Positions 26,836-36,433 of a stretch of DNA of 64,000 nt are shown piece after piece. The stretch is from Bacillus sp. RO3 (GTDB lineage Bacteria > Bacillota > Bacilli > Bacillales > Bacillaceae_B), in assembly GCF_012911895.1 (NCBI RefSeq), contig NZ_JAAXCV010000032.1, forward strand, positions 124,001 to 188,000, read 5' to 3'. The notes beneath the pieces were generated by a model. The model made no database searches. It had not been told where the DNA came from and worked only from the letters and a program-made list of their open reading frames with translations. Every line of letters begins with the position of its first letter. The stretch's first letter is position 1. The translations under genes were made by a program, and so were the position numbers.

Positions 26836-27288
26836 CTAATTGAGTATCCCGGATATTTTTTGGATGGTGATGGAAGCAAATAGACTAAGAACAAATGACA
26901 TACCATAAAATCCTTTTTCGCTTAAGATGATACTACCAGCATTATAAAGTCCGATGGCCATCAGGGAGATGGCTATCATAACGGCAAACCAACTAAGACC
27001 GTAATAGATGCCCGAGACAGGGATATCCTCTTCTTTGTCCCTCACCGCTTTTTGCAGGGATACAGCCGCATACAGTCCGAATACCAATACAGCAAAGTAA
27101 TACCCTTTCTCATTCAGTTCCATTGACGCATTGAACAGGCCAATCAGTTAATCAGAAACACCCACTACTAAGGCGGCCCAACTCGCCCCTTTAAAAGCTG
27201 CAGTCGGTTCCCCTTCTTTTCTTGCCACCTTGATCTTAGGCTTGGTTTCATCGCTCTTCATTAACGGGTTTTCATTTATATTAGACAA
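26836..27288 (-). pseudogene. YiaA/YiaB-family membrane protein with an in-frame stop
   Basis: Read from the TTG at 27288 (ribosome binding site GGGGGGAG), the frame encodes MSNINENP..., a GASWAALVVGVS helix, and then hits TAA at 27150..27148. The same frame continues with LIGLFNASMELNEKGYYFA and three more helices, which is the normal YiaA family continuation. So a single base change (probably TAC to TAA) truncates the protein within its first membrane helix. The downstream 95 residues could still be made from the ATG at 27123, but without a clear ribosome binding site. Confidence 0.75.
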
Positions 27289-27396
27289 TTGCCGCTCCCC
27301 CCTTTTCTAAGGATGAAAGCTATGATTTATTCCATATTTAATATAGAGAGTGCGAGCTGTACTATATATCGATCGAATAGCTGGAACGGTCCTTTT

Positions 27397-27894
27397 CTAA
27401 CGTTCTGTTTCTGCCTTGTCCTTTAAAAACCTTTCATGCCGTAGCAGCCATTCCTTTCTCCACATTCCTCCGGCATAGCCCGTCAGCTTGCCATTTGAGC
27501 CGATGATGCGATGACAGGGAATGACGATGCTTAATCGGTTTCTTCCATTTGCGTTGCCGACTCCCCGTGATGCCTTTTCATTCCCTATTAGTACAGCTAT
27601 GTCTTTGTACGAAGCCGTTTCTGCATAGGATATTTCCGTTAGTGCACTCCATACTTTCTTTTGGAAAGCCGTTCCTTCTACTTGATAGGGGAATGTAAAC
27701 TCACGGCGTATGCCTCGAAAATATTCATCCAGCTGATGTTGGCATGCTTGTAAGACCTCGGGGCAATCATACTTTTTTTCTGTAGACGGGTTTTCTTCTT
27801 CAAGAAATAGAATCGATGTGATTTTTTCATCTGTGCCCATTATTTCAATCATTCCGATGGGCGATTGGTATATTTGCTTGTATATCGTCATCAT
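27397..27894 (-). CDS. ogt: Methylated-DNA--[protein]-cysteine S-methyltransferase
   Basis: A 165-residue repair protein with the active-site IVIPCHRII motif near residue 131 (Cys accepts the alkyl group) and the preceding GRGVGNANGRN-type helix-turn (ASRGVGNANGRN). It removes O6-alkyl groups from guanine in DNA in a suicide reaction. The first of two ATGs (27894) follows TTGGAGG. It overlaps the end of the glycosylase gene by 50 bases and is the last gene of the alkylation-repair operon; corresponds to AdaB in B. subtilis. Confidence 0.95.
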   Translation of the reverse strand: MMTIYKQIYQSPIGMIEIMGTDEKITSILFLEEENPSTEKKYDCPEVLQACQHQLDEYFRGIRREFTFPYQVEGTAFQKKVWSALTEISYAETASYKDIAVLIGNEKASRGVGNANGRNRLSIVIPCHRIIGSNGKLTGYAGGMWRKEWLLRHERFLKDKAETER

Positions 27895-28792
27895 ATAAAG
27901 ACCTCCAAAGATAAAAGGCAGCATATCCCTGCCACCCTTCCCATTTTGCTGAAAATTGTTCCAATTCCTCCATGGGCGGTTTATGCTCATATCCCAATAC
28001 ATTCTTTAATGCGTTTTGAATGCCGACATCTGCGATGGGAAAAGACGATGGGATATGCAGACATTTCATCATGACATAGTCTGCTGTCCATGCCCCTATT
28101 CCTTTATGCTTCAGGAGGGAGTTTCTCACCTGCTCCTCGTCTTGTTTCAACAAGGACTCTCTCTGCAATTCACCCGAATTCATCGCCTTGGCGATCCCAA
28201 TAATGTATTCTGCTTTTCTACGTGTAATTTGGAGATCCCTTAAATTCTCTACATCCATAGAGGCTATTTCTTCAAATCGTGGGAATAACCAGAATTTCTC
28301 ATTTCCGAACGTCAAACCTTCTCCAAACTGCTCAACAAACCTCTTTTTCAATGTGTAGGCAAAGGTCAAGTTGATTTGCTGACCCAAAATCGCCCACACC
28401 AATGCTTCGAACAGGTCATGAATGGAGATCATCCGCAAACCGTCATACTTCTGTGTCAGTATGGATAAGATAGGGTCGGCAGCAGCCCATTGGTAAAAAT
28501 GCTCCAGATTCACATCCAATTCAAACCATTCCCATATATATTCCGCCACTTGCTCCCTCGCCCTTTGAGAGGGGGTGCCGTTAAGAAATTCAACCTTCAT
28601 GAATTCCCCGTTATCTTCAATCTTAAATAAAATGAGTTCTTCATGTATATGAACCAGTTTGGTTATGCACTCATCTTTTATTTGATGAAGGATTTCTTGA
28701 TCCGACCTCCCAAGAAACAATAAGCACTCAGCAAAATTGAATTCCTTAGGAGGATAAATCTTGATCCACGATCGGCCGTCAATCCAGTTCAT
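27845..28792 (-). CDS. alkA: DNA-3-methyladenine glycosylase (AlkA type)
   Basis: A 315-residue HhH-GPD glycosylase. The helix-hairpin-helix LLKHKGIGAWTADYVMMK is near residue 227 and the catalytic Asp is in FPIADVGIQ about 25 residues on. It excises alkylated purines such as 3-methyladenine. The N-terminal 100 residues fit the AlkA N domain. It overlaps the adaA end by 14 bases and has ribosome binding site AAGGGGG. Confidence 0.92.
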   Translation of the reverse strand: MNWIDGRSWIKIYPPKEFNFAECLLFLGRSDQEILHQIKDECITKLVHIHEELILFKIEDNGEFMKVEFLNGTPSQRAREQVAEYIWEWFELDVNLEHFYQWAAADPILSILTQKYDGLRMISIHDLFEALVWAILGQQINLTFAYTLKKRFVEQFGEGLTFGNEKFWLFPRFEEIASMDVENLRDLQITRRKAEYIIGIAKAMNSGELQRESLLKQDEEQVRNSLLKHKGIGAWTADYVMMKCLHIPSSFPIADVGIQNALKNVLGYEHKPPMEELEQFSAKWEGWQGYAAFYLWRSLYDDDIQANIPIAHRND

Positions 28793-29350
28793 TCTTTGTT
28801 ACCCCCTTTCGGTATTCACTCGGTGAACAGTCTTTCAGACGTCTAAACACCCTATAGAAGTTGGAAGGGCTTTGAAAGCCGACTTCATAGCTTATTTCAA
28901 GATTTGTCAGTTCCGTAGACATAAGCAGATGAGACGCTTTATCAACGCGTATTTTCTCTAAATAGCTCCGCGGTGTATCACCTGTTTCCTGTTTGAACAT
29001 GCGCTCGAGATAATAAGGGCTTAAGCCGACATGATCGGCGATATCTTTAAGAACGAGTTGCCTGTTCGTATGATTGACCAAGTAGCTGACGACGTTTCTG
29101 ACAAGCTCGATATTTGGAGAAAATTCAACTTCCGGCTGACATCTTTTACAGGCCCGGAACCCAGCCTTCTCCACCTCATCCATGTCAAAATAAAATTCCA
29201 CATTCACCTTTTTCGGCTTCCTGGACCTGCAAGAAGGGCGGCAGTAGATCTTAGTCGTTTCACAGCCGTAAAAAAGATCCCGTCATACTTCTGATCACAA
29301 GCTATAATCTTTTCCCACATCTCTTCAAACGTAAGGTTCATTCCAGTCAT
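28779..29350 (-). pseudogene. adaA: AdaA-like alkylation sensor/activator, frameshifted
   Basis: The N-terminal frame from ATG 29350 reads MTGMNLTFEEMWEK...DGIFFTAVK and then leaves the family sequence at the AAA at 29260..29258. One base further on, the other frame reads TTKIYCRPSCRSRKP and on through ACKRCQP and an AraC-type helix-turn-helix domain to the stop at 28779. Loss of one A from an AAAA run explains this exactly. The methyl-acceptor Cys (IYCRPSC) therefore falls out of the translated N-terminal product. The DNA-binding half could still start at a GTG at 29207. A sequencing error in the A-run is the alternative. Confidence 0.82.
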
Positions 29351-29592
29351 CAGCACACCCCTTCCTTCATCATTCTTATCACTATGGTCATCTCTTTTAC
29401 GCAATCGTAATCAGCCGCATTCCATTTTTTATGCACCGCTTTTTATTTATTTTATTTTATCAGGATGGCAGCTGACAATTCCTCCTTATTCTTGCTCTTA
29501 TGGTCTTGATAAATAAGAGAAGGATCTTTTCACTTTTTATGGCTTGTTTGTTCAGTAAGGAAATAGATAGACAGCAGAACAACGTTCAAAGA

Positions 29593-29610
29593 TTGTTCAA
29601 TATTTCACAA
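29593..29610. promoter_or_regulatory. Rex-type operator upstream of alcohol dehydrogenase
   Basis: TTGTTCAATATTTCACAA matches the Rex consensus TTGTGAA-N4-TTCACAA at all but two positions of 18. It lies 134 bases before the adh start. Rex represses fermentative dehydrogenase genes when NADH is low, so the site fits its gene. Nothing else clear is seen in the 29351..29743 gap. Confidence 0.6.
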
Positions 29611-29743
29611 TCTAATCTTCACAGAAGATGCTAAGATGAAGTTGTAATGATGATTTACTTAGATTTGATGCATGATGCACCCCTTTTAATTGGGGCGGGA
29701 AATTCTTTAAAAAGCCAAAAGATCATAAAGGAGAAATCACATT

Positions 29744-30778
29744 ATGAAAGCAGTCGTCGTTAATCCAAATGCTAAATCAAACATTGAAGTCATTGAAAAA
29801 GAATTAAGGCCTTTGAAATCCGGGGAGGCCCTGGTAGAGGTGGAATACTGTGGTGTATGTCACACAGATCTCCATGTTGCAGCAGGTGACTTCGGAAATG
29901 TCGAGGGTCGAATCCTGGGTCATGAAGGAATCGGTCTCGTTTCTAAAGTGGCTGATGATGTGACCAGCTTAAAGGTCGGTGATCGAGTCAGCATCGCCTG
30001 GATGTTCCACTCTTGCGGCAGATGTGAATATTGTACAACAGGACGGGAAACGTTTTGCCGAAACGCCCAGAATGCAGGATACAGCGTGGACGGCGGAATG
30101 GCGGAACAATGCATTGTAACAGCTGATTATGCAGTAAAAGTACCTGAGGGACTGGATCCCGCCCAAGCCAGCAGTATCACATGCGCCGGTGTCACTACGT
30201 ACAAAGCCATCAAGGTCGCTGACATAAAAGCAGGCCAATGGGTGGTCATATATGGTTGCGGTGGTCTGGGGAACCTTGCCATTCAATATGCAAAGCATGT
30301 GTTTAACGCAAAGGTCATTGCTGTCGATCTTAATGATGACAAATTAGCCCTGGCCAAAGAAATCGGTGCAGATATGACCATCAACCCCATCACACAGGGA
30401 GATGCGGATACAATCATTCAAGAACAACTCGGAGGCGCCCATGCTGCAGTTGTAACGGCCGTTTCTAAAGCAGCTTTCAACTCAGCAGTCAACGCAGTCC
30501 GTGCATGTGGTAAAGTGGTCGCCGTTGGATTGCCTTCAGAAACGATGGATCTGAACATTCCACGTCTTGTCCTCGATGGAATCGAAGTTGTCGGCTCTTT
30601 GGTCGGTACAAGGAGAGATTTAGAAGAAGCTTTCCAATTCGGTGCAGAAGGTAAAGTCGTACCAATCGTTCAAACCCGCTGCTTACACGAGGTTCAAGAT
30701 GTCTTCGAAGAAATGGAACAAGGAAAGATTCAAGGTCGTATGGTGATCAATTTTAAACAACGCACGTGTAACGAATAG
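29744..30778 (+). CDS. adhP: Zinc-dependent alcohol dehydrogenase (AdhP/AdhA type)
   Basis: A 344-residue NAD-dependent alcohol dehydrogenase. The catalytic zinc site is in CGVCHTDLH (about residue 37) and GHEGIG (about 61), the structural zinc cysteines are CGRCEYC and the following C in ETFC, and the NAD loop is GCGGLGNLA near residue 170. It interconverts ethanol and acetaldehyde. Ribosome binding site AAAGGAG; single gene; likely Rex-controlled. Confidence 0.95.
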   Translation: MKAVVVNPNAKSNIEVIEKELRPLKSGEALVEVEYCGVCHTDLHVAAGDFGNVEGRILGHEGIGLVSKVADDVTSLKVGDRVSIAWMFHSCGRCEYCTTGRETFCRNAQNAGYSVDGGMAEQCIVTADYAVKVPEGLDPAQASSITCAGVTTYKAIKVADIKAGQWVVIYGCGGLGNLAIQYAKHVFNAKVIAVDLNDDKLALAKEIGADMTINPITQGDADTIIQEQLGGAHAAVVTAVSKAAFNSAVNAVRACGKVVAVGLPSETMDLNIPRLVLDGIEVVGSLVGTRRDLEEAFQFGAEGKVVPIVQTRCLHEVQDVFEEMEQGKIQGRMVINFKQRTCNE

Positions 30779-30791
30779 AGTAGAAGAAATG

Positions 30792-30836
30792 AAGCCCTTC
30801 CCCCAGAGAATGAACTCACCGGGGGAAGGGCTTTTT
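30792..30836 (+). terminator. Terminator of adhP
   Basis: AAGCCCTTCCCCC pairs with GGGGGAAGGGCTT, then TTTT. Confidence 0.92.
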
Positions 30837-30949
30837 GGCTTTTTACCCTCCAGACAAGGGGTGCTCCATTAAAACGTTTTATGGTATGATGATTAAATTG
30901 TTTGCCCATTCTATTCTTACTAAACGTTCATCTAAGAAAAGAGGTACTT

Positions 30950-32140
30950 ATGCAAGAGACTGTATTAACTAAACAACATTGGTTTCTCATCTTTACACTT
31001 TCGTTATTAACATTTGTTCTCGGGACGAGCGAGTTTGTCATCGTCGGGATTTTAACAGAGATTTCTTCAAGTCTCCATATTACAAATGCAAAAGCAGGTA
31101 CACTCGTTTCCGCCTTTGCCATTACGTTTGCCGTCGCCACTCCCCTCGTGATGTCGGCAACCAGTCATTTTCCTAAGCGTAAATGGATGTTGTTTTTGAT
31201 AGGGGCTTTTATTATTCTGAATGCCCTATGCATCATTTCAACTAGCTACGTCATTCTCCTGGCACTTCGAATGATGACAGCCGTTGTCACAGGAGTGCTG
31301 ATTTCCCTTGCCATGACGGTGGCCAGTGAAGTCATACCCGTAACCAAACGGGGAATCGCCATATCATTTGTTTTCGGTGGATTCACACTTGCCAACGTGA
31401 TCGGGGTACCCGTCGGCACGGTCATCGCTGAATGGTATAACTGGCATGGGACGTTCGTATTGACGACGTTTCTTGGTATCGTTGCGTTTCTGGCATCTTT
31501 CATGAATCTGCCCCGCAAACTCAGTCAATTCCGCAGTTCCATGCGTGATCAATTTTCCTTACTGACACACCCAAGGATCTTAATGGCTTTTTTCATTCCT
31601 TCTCTCGGATTTGGGGCGACGTATGCCGTCTTTACGTATCTGGTGCCGATTCTCAACATGATGGGCGCACCAAACAACTCCATCAGCTTGATCCTGTTTG
31701 GCTACGGATTCATTTCCATCTTCAGCAACATCCTAGCCGGAAAGATTGCCAGCCACAATCCGATCGGTCGTCTTAGGTATGTTTTCCTTATCCAGGCACT
31801 TGTCCTGATCGGATTATATTGGACTACCGGCCACTTTATCATTGGATTGATTAACATTGGATTGATGTCATTGATGGCCATTCTCTTAACAACGTCCACC
31901 CAGCTGTATTTAATAGACCTTGCCGGTGTTTATCAACCAAAAGCTACAGGACTGGCTGCTTCACTGATGCCGGTTGCCAGCAATGTCGGGATTGCTTTAG
32001 GCTCTGCACTCGGAGGTATTGTTTACCATCAAGGGCCATTGTTGAATGTGACGCTTGTCGGTGGACTGGTTGCCATATGTGCAAGCTTACTGACTTTCAT
32101 GAGTCACCGCCTGGACCGGAAGCATGAGAAGATGGTATAG
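30950..32140 (+). CDS. MFS transporter (DHA1, AraJ-like)
   Basis: A 396-residue, 12-helix transporter starting MQETVLTKQHW. It has the DHA1 pattern GTSEFVIVGIL in helix 1, a basic loop HFPKRKWM between helices 2 and 3, and GFTLANVIGVPVG in helix 5 (motif C). This subgroup exports sugars, purine nucleosides or drugs; the substrate is not evident. The ATG at 30950 has ribosome binding site AAAAGAGG, in contrast to the earlier in-frame start. Confidence 0.88.
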   Translation: MQETVLTKQHWFLIFTLSLLTFVLGTSEFVIVGILTEISSSLHITNAKAGTLVSAFAITFAVATPLVMSATSHFPKRKWMLFLIGAFIILNALCIISTSYVILLALRMMTAVVTGVLISLAMTVASEVIPVTKRGIAISFVFGGFTLANVIGVPVGTVIAEWYNWHGTFVLTTFLGIVAFLASFMNLPRKLSQFRSSMRDQFSLLTHPRILMAFFIPSLGFGATYAVFTYLVPILNMMGAPNNSISLILFGYGFISIFSNILAGKIASHNPIGRLRYVFLIQALVLIGLYWTTGHFIIGLINIGLMSLMAILLTTSTQLYLIDLAGVYQPKATGLAASLMPVASNVGIALGSALGGIVYHQGPLLNVTLVGGLVAICASLLTFMSHRLDRKHEKMV

Positions 32141-32291
32141 AGGGTACAGCAGGAAGGAATGTCCTCTTGCACTTTTTGGCTATTACTATTAAAGTATATA
32201 CTGGTTGTCTTGTAGCCTGTAGCGAATGATAACATTCTTACTTTTTAATTTGGGGAACTTGTTTCCCTTAAGGAAAGGGTTTAAATAGATT

Positions 32292-33287
32292 ATGAAAAAT
32301 AATTTTTGGCATGAGTTGCCTCGGCCGTTTTTTGTTTTGGCACCGATGGAAGCCGTGACCGATGTCGTTTTTCGTCATGTCGTGAGTGAAGCGGCGAGAC
32401 CTGACGTGTTTTTCACAGAGTTTACGAATACTGAAAGCTACTGTCACCCGAAAGGAAAAGACAGTGTCCGCGGTCGTCTGACATTCACGGATGATGAGCA
32501 GCCGATCGTCGCTCATATTTGGGGAGACAAGCCCGAATACTTCCGTCAAATGAGTATCGGAATGGCTGAAATGGGCTTCCGCGGCATCGATATCAATATG
32601 GGCTGTCCTGTGCACAATGTGGCAGCGAACGGAAAAGGATCCGGTCTGATCCGTCGTCCGGATGTGGCTGCTGAAATCATTCAGGCAGCGAAAGCAGGAG
32701 GACTTCCCGTCAGCGTGAAGACCCGCCTCGGTTATACGAAGGTGGAGGAATGGCACGACTGGCTGAAGCACCTGTTGGAACAGGATATTGTCAATCTTTC
32801 CATTCATCTCCGCACGAAAAAGGAAATGAGCGACGTTGATGCTCACTGGGAGCTGATTCCTGAGATCAAGAAACTTCGTGATGAAATCGCCCCTCATACA
32901 CTACTGACGATCAATGGCGATATTCCTGACCGTCAGAAGGGACTCGAACTCGCGGAGAAATACGGTGTAGACGGGATTATGATTGGAAGAGGAATCTTCC
33001 ATAATCCGTTTGCCTTCGAAAAAGAAAAGAAGGAGCATACAAGCAAAGAACTGCTTGACCTTCTAAGACTGCAGCTGGACCTTCATGATAAATATAATGA
33101 TGAACTCGAGCCTCGGCAGTTCAAACCGCTGCGCCGGTTCTTCAAGATTTACGTCCGCGGGTTCCGCGGAGCGAGCGAGCTGAGAAATCGTCTGATGGAA
33201 ACAGTCACCACCGATGAAGTTCGCGCTCTCCTTGATGAGTATGCAGATGGAGTGAAAGATGAGGAAGGCTTTTCTGTGACAAAGTAA
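32292..33287 (+). CDS. dus: tRNA-dihydrouridine synthase
   Basis: A 331-residue flavoenzyme with the Dus signature: [13 protein letters not shown] near residue 17, [12 protein letters not shown] with the catalytic Cys near residue 100, KTRLGY near 139, and [13 protein letters not shown] near the C-terminal half of the barrel. It reduces uridines in the tRNA D-loop using FMN and NADPH. B. subtilis has several Dus paralogues; which one this matches is not clear. No close neighbours. Confidence 0.92.
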   Translation: MKNNFWHELPRPFFVLAPMEAVTDVVFRHVVSEAARPDVFFTEFTNTESYCHPKGKDSVRGRLTFTDDEQPIVAHIWGDKPEYFRQMSIGMAEMGFRGIDINMGCPVHNVAANGKGSGLIRRPDVAAEIIQAAKAGGLPVSVKTRLGYTKVEEWHDWLKHLLEQDIVNLSIHLRTKKEMSDVDAHWELIPEIKKLRDEIAPHTLLTINGDIPDRQKGLELAEKYGVDGIMIGRGIFHNPFAFEKEKKEHTSKELLDLLRLQLDLHDKYNDELEPRQFKPLRRFFKIYVRGFRGASELRNRLMETVTTDEVRALLDEYADGVKDEEGFSVTK

Positions 33288-33296
33288 AGCCATTTC

Positions 33297-33343
33297 AAAA
33301 GGGTCAGGCCCTCAGTGAGCAACTGGGGGCCTGACCCTTTTTT
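33297..33343 (+). terminator. Terminator of dus
   Basis: AAAAGGGTCAGGCCC pairs with GGGCCTGACCCTTTT, then T-run. Confidence 0.92.
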
Positions 33344-33494
33344 CGCCATCTTGAAGCAATGGATTGAAGGTTTATTGATAACGTTCCAATATTCTCACTT
33401 TAAAACTGTATGGGGACCTTTCGTCTATTCCTCTCCAATTGGTTCATGTATAATACGGTTGTACAACATATACTGAGAGTATGGGGGAAAATCA

Positions 33495-34601
33495 ATGAGG
33501 AAACACTATATCGATGTAATAAGGATCGTGGCCATTATGTTGCTCATTCCCTTCCACACTGCAAGAATTTTTGATTATTACCCTTTCTACATAAAAGATG
33601 ACGAAAGCTTGATACTTCAACTATTTGCTATCTTTTTGTCATAGTGGCGGATGCCGATCCTTTTCTTAGTCTCTGGTGTTGGGACTTATTTTATCCTTCG
33701 TTCCAGAAGCAACAGAGCCTTCATCGGTGATCGACTGAAACGATTGCTCATTCCTTTTATATTTGCTGTTGTGGTGATTGTACCCCCTCAAGGGTATTAT
33801 GCCGCCTTACAAAAGGGAATCATCCCCCCCACAACAAGTTATTGGGACTATTACCCTACTTTCTTTACCTTTGATCTCTCACAGATAGATGGATTTACTG
33901 GTACGTTTACTCCTGCTCACATGTGGTTCATATTATTTTTAGTCGTGTTCTCCCTCATCAGTATATCTGTATTCCGCTTGATCCAACAAAAGGAAAGTTT
34001 GATAGCCTCTTCTACTTCTTCAAAGTTTCTTTACTTACTGATTGTCCCTATTTTTATTACAGACATTGCCTTATTGGGAATGGAATTTAACCCATTCCAC
34101 TACTTTACCTTTTTTCTCTATGGGGCTTTCCTTGTAAAAGAAACGGCGTTAGAGCACATGATTGTAAAAGAAACGGCGTTAGAGCACATGATTGTAAAAG
34201 AACGGGCCCGCCTATTGTTACTTGCTGTTGTAAGCATGAGTGCTGTGCTATTCGCATATTGGCTTCACTTCACAAACGGTTTTGCAGCTCCTCGGGTATT
34301 ATTCATCCTGCTTCAGTCCATCACCACGTTTGCATGGATGTTTACCATGATCGGTTATGTTAAAACGTATTTGAATAAAGAGAATAAATGGATCACGTCT
34401 ATAAACAAAAAGGTGTTTACCATTTATATTCTTCACCAGACACTGATTGTGGTAATCGGGTACTTTATTTAAAAGCTTTCTATTCCCACAGGATATCAAT
34501 TCATCCTCATTAACTTATTTACGTTCATCGCCATCGGTCTGTTCTATTATCTTTTCATCAAACGCTTTACAGTTGCGAAAACCTTATTTGGAGCGAAATA
34601 A
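33495..34601 (+). pseudogene. Acyltransferase-3 family membrane protein, two in-frame stops
   Basis: From ATG 33495 one frame runs 369 codons with family features: MRKHYIDVIRIVAI with the start of helix 1 and a following FHTARIF histidine, then WRMPILFLVSGVG, and about nine more helices to LFGAK. It is cut by TAG at 33642 (just before WRMPILFL, where relatives have H or Q) and by TAA at 34470. In addition 30 bases at 34141..34170 are repeated exactly at 34171..34200, adding ten residues (KETALEHMIV). Relatives transfer acyl groups to cell-surface glycans. Three lesions make this a true pseudogene rather than a read error. Confidence 0.85.
34141..34200 (+). repeat. Exact 30-bp tandem duplication
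   Basis: Two identical 30-base copies in tandem inside the acyltransferase pseudogene; in frame, so it adds ten residues. A partial third copy start (ATTGTAAAAG) follows only as part of the unit boundary. Confidence 0.95.
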
Positions 34602-34619
34602 TAAAGCACTGAATCACTC

Positions 34620-35510
34620 TCATCTAAAGACGATTTCCCTATTGCTTTCCGATCTTTTGGAAGACCGTATCAATAGGCCAATCCCCAGCATTAAGAGGAA
34701 GATCCCTGTCCAGGAAGTTAGATTCAGGCTTTCTCCTAATAACATAACTCCTAATAACGCTGCTGTTAACGGCTCTGCCAACGCAAGTGTAACAGCAGTT
34801 GAAGTAGAAACATACGTAAGTCCCTTAGCAAAAAGAAAATAGGCAATCCCGGTCGCCATGATTCCAAGATGAAGACTGATACTCACACCTCTGACACTTG
34901 CTATCCAGGACATGTCATACATAAATAAAAATGGTGATAACCAAACGGCACTCAAAGAGAAAACAACCGCAACTACTGATAAAGATGAGTATGCTTCAAC
35001 TAACTTTCTACTTACCAGCGTATAAATGGCAAATGATAAGCCGGCTCCCAAAGCCATCACTATTCCGACAGGGTCTACATAGATGGATTCTTTATTCATA
35101 AAGAGCATAAAACAACCTATGATAGACAAGAAAGTAGAACACCACCAAATCATATTCGGACGCTTTCGATAATAGATCCACTCCAAGAAACCAGATAAAA
35201 CAGGAGCACTCCCAATGGCTACGACTGTCCCAATGGCAACCCCTGTTATCGTGACAGCAGAGAAAAATAATGGTTGATACACAGCCATACTTAAAGAGGC
35301 CACTACCGTTATCCTGATTGGCCAATGTTTCACATTCAGGTTTCCCCTTATGAGAACAAGAAGGAGTAAAAAGAGCCCCCCCACCGCTAAGCGAGCTGCG
35401 CCAATGCCGATGGGGTGTGCTGTTGCTGGAGCCAGGGCCTGTGTGGTTCCCGTTGTCCCCCAAAGTACCGCTGAAAGTAAAATGAAAAAAGGAGAGACTT
35501 TTTCCTTCAT
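34620..35510 (-). CDS. EamA family transporter (DMT superfamily)
   Basis: A 296-residue, ten-helix transporter made of two EamA repeats, with AVLWGTTGTTQALAP at the first helix and ALAEPLTAALLGVMLLGE in the second repeat. Members export amino acids or other metabolites. The ATG at 35510 has GAGGTGA upstream. It lies convergent to the pseudogene on its left and next to an AraC-type regulator on the same strand, 93 bases away, which may control it (inference). Confidence 0.88.
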   Translation of the reverse strand: MKEKVSPFFILLSAVLWGTTGTTQALAPATAHPIGIGAARLAVGGLFLLLLVLIRGNLNVKHWPIRITVVASLSMAVYQPLFFSAVTITGVAIGTVVAIGSAPVLSGFLEWIYYRKRPNMIWWCSTFLSIIGCFMLFMNKESIYVDPVGIVMALGAGLSFAIYTLVSRKLVEAYSSLSVVAVVFSLSAVWLSPFLFMYDMSWIASVRGVSISLHLGIMATGIAYFLFAKGLTYVSTSTAVTLALAEPLTAALLGVMLLGESLNLTSWTGIFLLMLGIGLLIRSSKRSESNREIVFR

Positions 35511-35603
35511 GTTGTTCACCTCAATAAAAAAAGATAAAAAGAATCGTTAAACTCATCTTAGAAAATTTTTCAGGAATTTTCTTTACCAAGTTTAATAGCC
35601 TTT

Positions 35604-36305
35604 TTATCCTTTATTAAGATTTCTATATTTTTGTGGAGGGATTCCTTCCGTATGCACGAACCATCTTGTGAACGATGAAGCATTCTCAAAACCTAATTCC
35701 TCACTAATCCTTGACATGGACCAGCCCGTTGAATCTAATAAGTGTTTTGCCTCTTTCATTCGAAGTTCAGATATATACCCTTTTACACTTTTCCCGGTTT
35801 TTTTCTTAAACCATGTTGAATAATAGACTGGATGATAGTGCTCTATTTTTGCTAATGCTTCTAAAGTGATGAACTCCTTATAATGACGATGAATATACTC
35901 AATTGAAGCGGGATGAGAAATATGAAGCTTGTTGGTGATATACCTGGTCAAATCGACTAAGGAAGTTATGTTCTCATAGGCCGTCGCCTCTTCCAACAGT
36001 AAATATCGGATAGCAGTCCATTGCTGATCCAACCGTATATACATACTGCTCGTGTTCTCTGGTAAATACAGCGTCGGAATATCTAAAATTAAAAACTCGT
36101 TCCGATCGAGGGATCGGAAATGGTGATTAAATGTTGGAGGAAGATAAAAACAGTAATCTTCATTCAGATGGATTTCCTGCCGCTCCGTTTGTATATCCAA
36201 GGATCCTTGCAATGGAAAGAGAAGCTGGCCAAATTCATGTTGATGAGACATATACTGTTTGGAATAAGACCTTTTCTCACAAGTGATTGGGTTGGCATGT
36301 TCCAT
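35604..36305 (-). CDS. AraC-family transcriptional regulator
   Basis: A cupin-type sensor domain (HQHEFGQLLFPLQG near the N-terminus) is followed by two helix-turn-helix motifs in the last 100 residues (FITLEALAKIEHYHPVYYS and MSRISEELGFENASSFTRWF). I start at ATG 36305 because GAGGG lies 8 bases upstream; the frame is open to 36395. It is divergent from a second AraC regulator and upstream of the EamA gene. Confidence 0.85.
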   Translation of the reverse strand: MEHANPITCEKRSYSKQYMSHQHEFGQLLFPLQGSLDIQTERQEIHLNEDYCFYLPPTFNHHFRSLDRNEFLILDIPTLYLPENTSSMYIRLDQQWTAIRYLLLEEATAYENITSLVDLTRYITNKLHISHPASIEYIHRHYKEFITLEALAKIEHYHPVYYSTWFKKKTGKSVKGYISELRMKEAKHLLDSTGWSMSRISEELGFENASSFTRWFVHTEGIPPQKYRNLNKG

Positions 36306-36433
36306 ATAACGAGCCCTCATTCCTTTAAGTAATAGGATCATTCTGTACCAAGGTGCATGTGACATATTAAAATTTCCATAATTATGTATAATCATACTAT
36401 AGAAAAATATGTTATCTAGATGGAGATTGTAAA

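Noticed and set aside
30874..30890. Second copy of the rlmH attachment repeat (TTTATGGTA)
   Set aside because: Only 9 bases match and it lies in a promoter-like region; not a boundary.
32268..32897. 209-residue antisense frame over dus
   Set aside because: Long only because the dus codons leave the complementary frame open; no ribosome binding site or family pattern.
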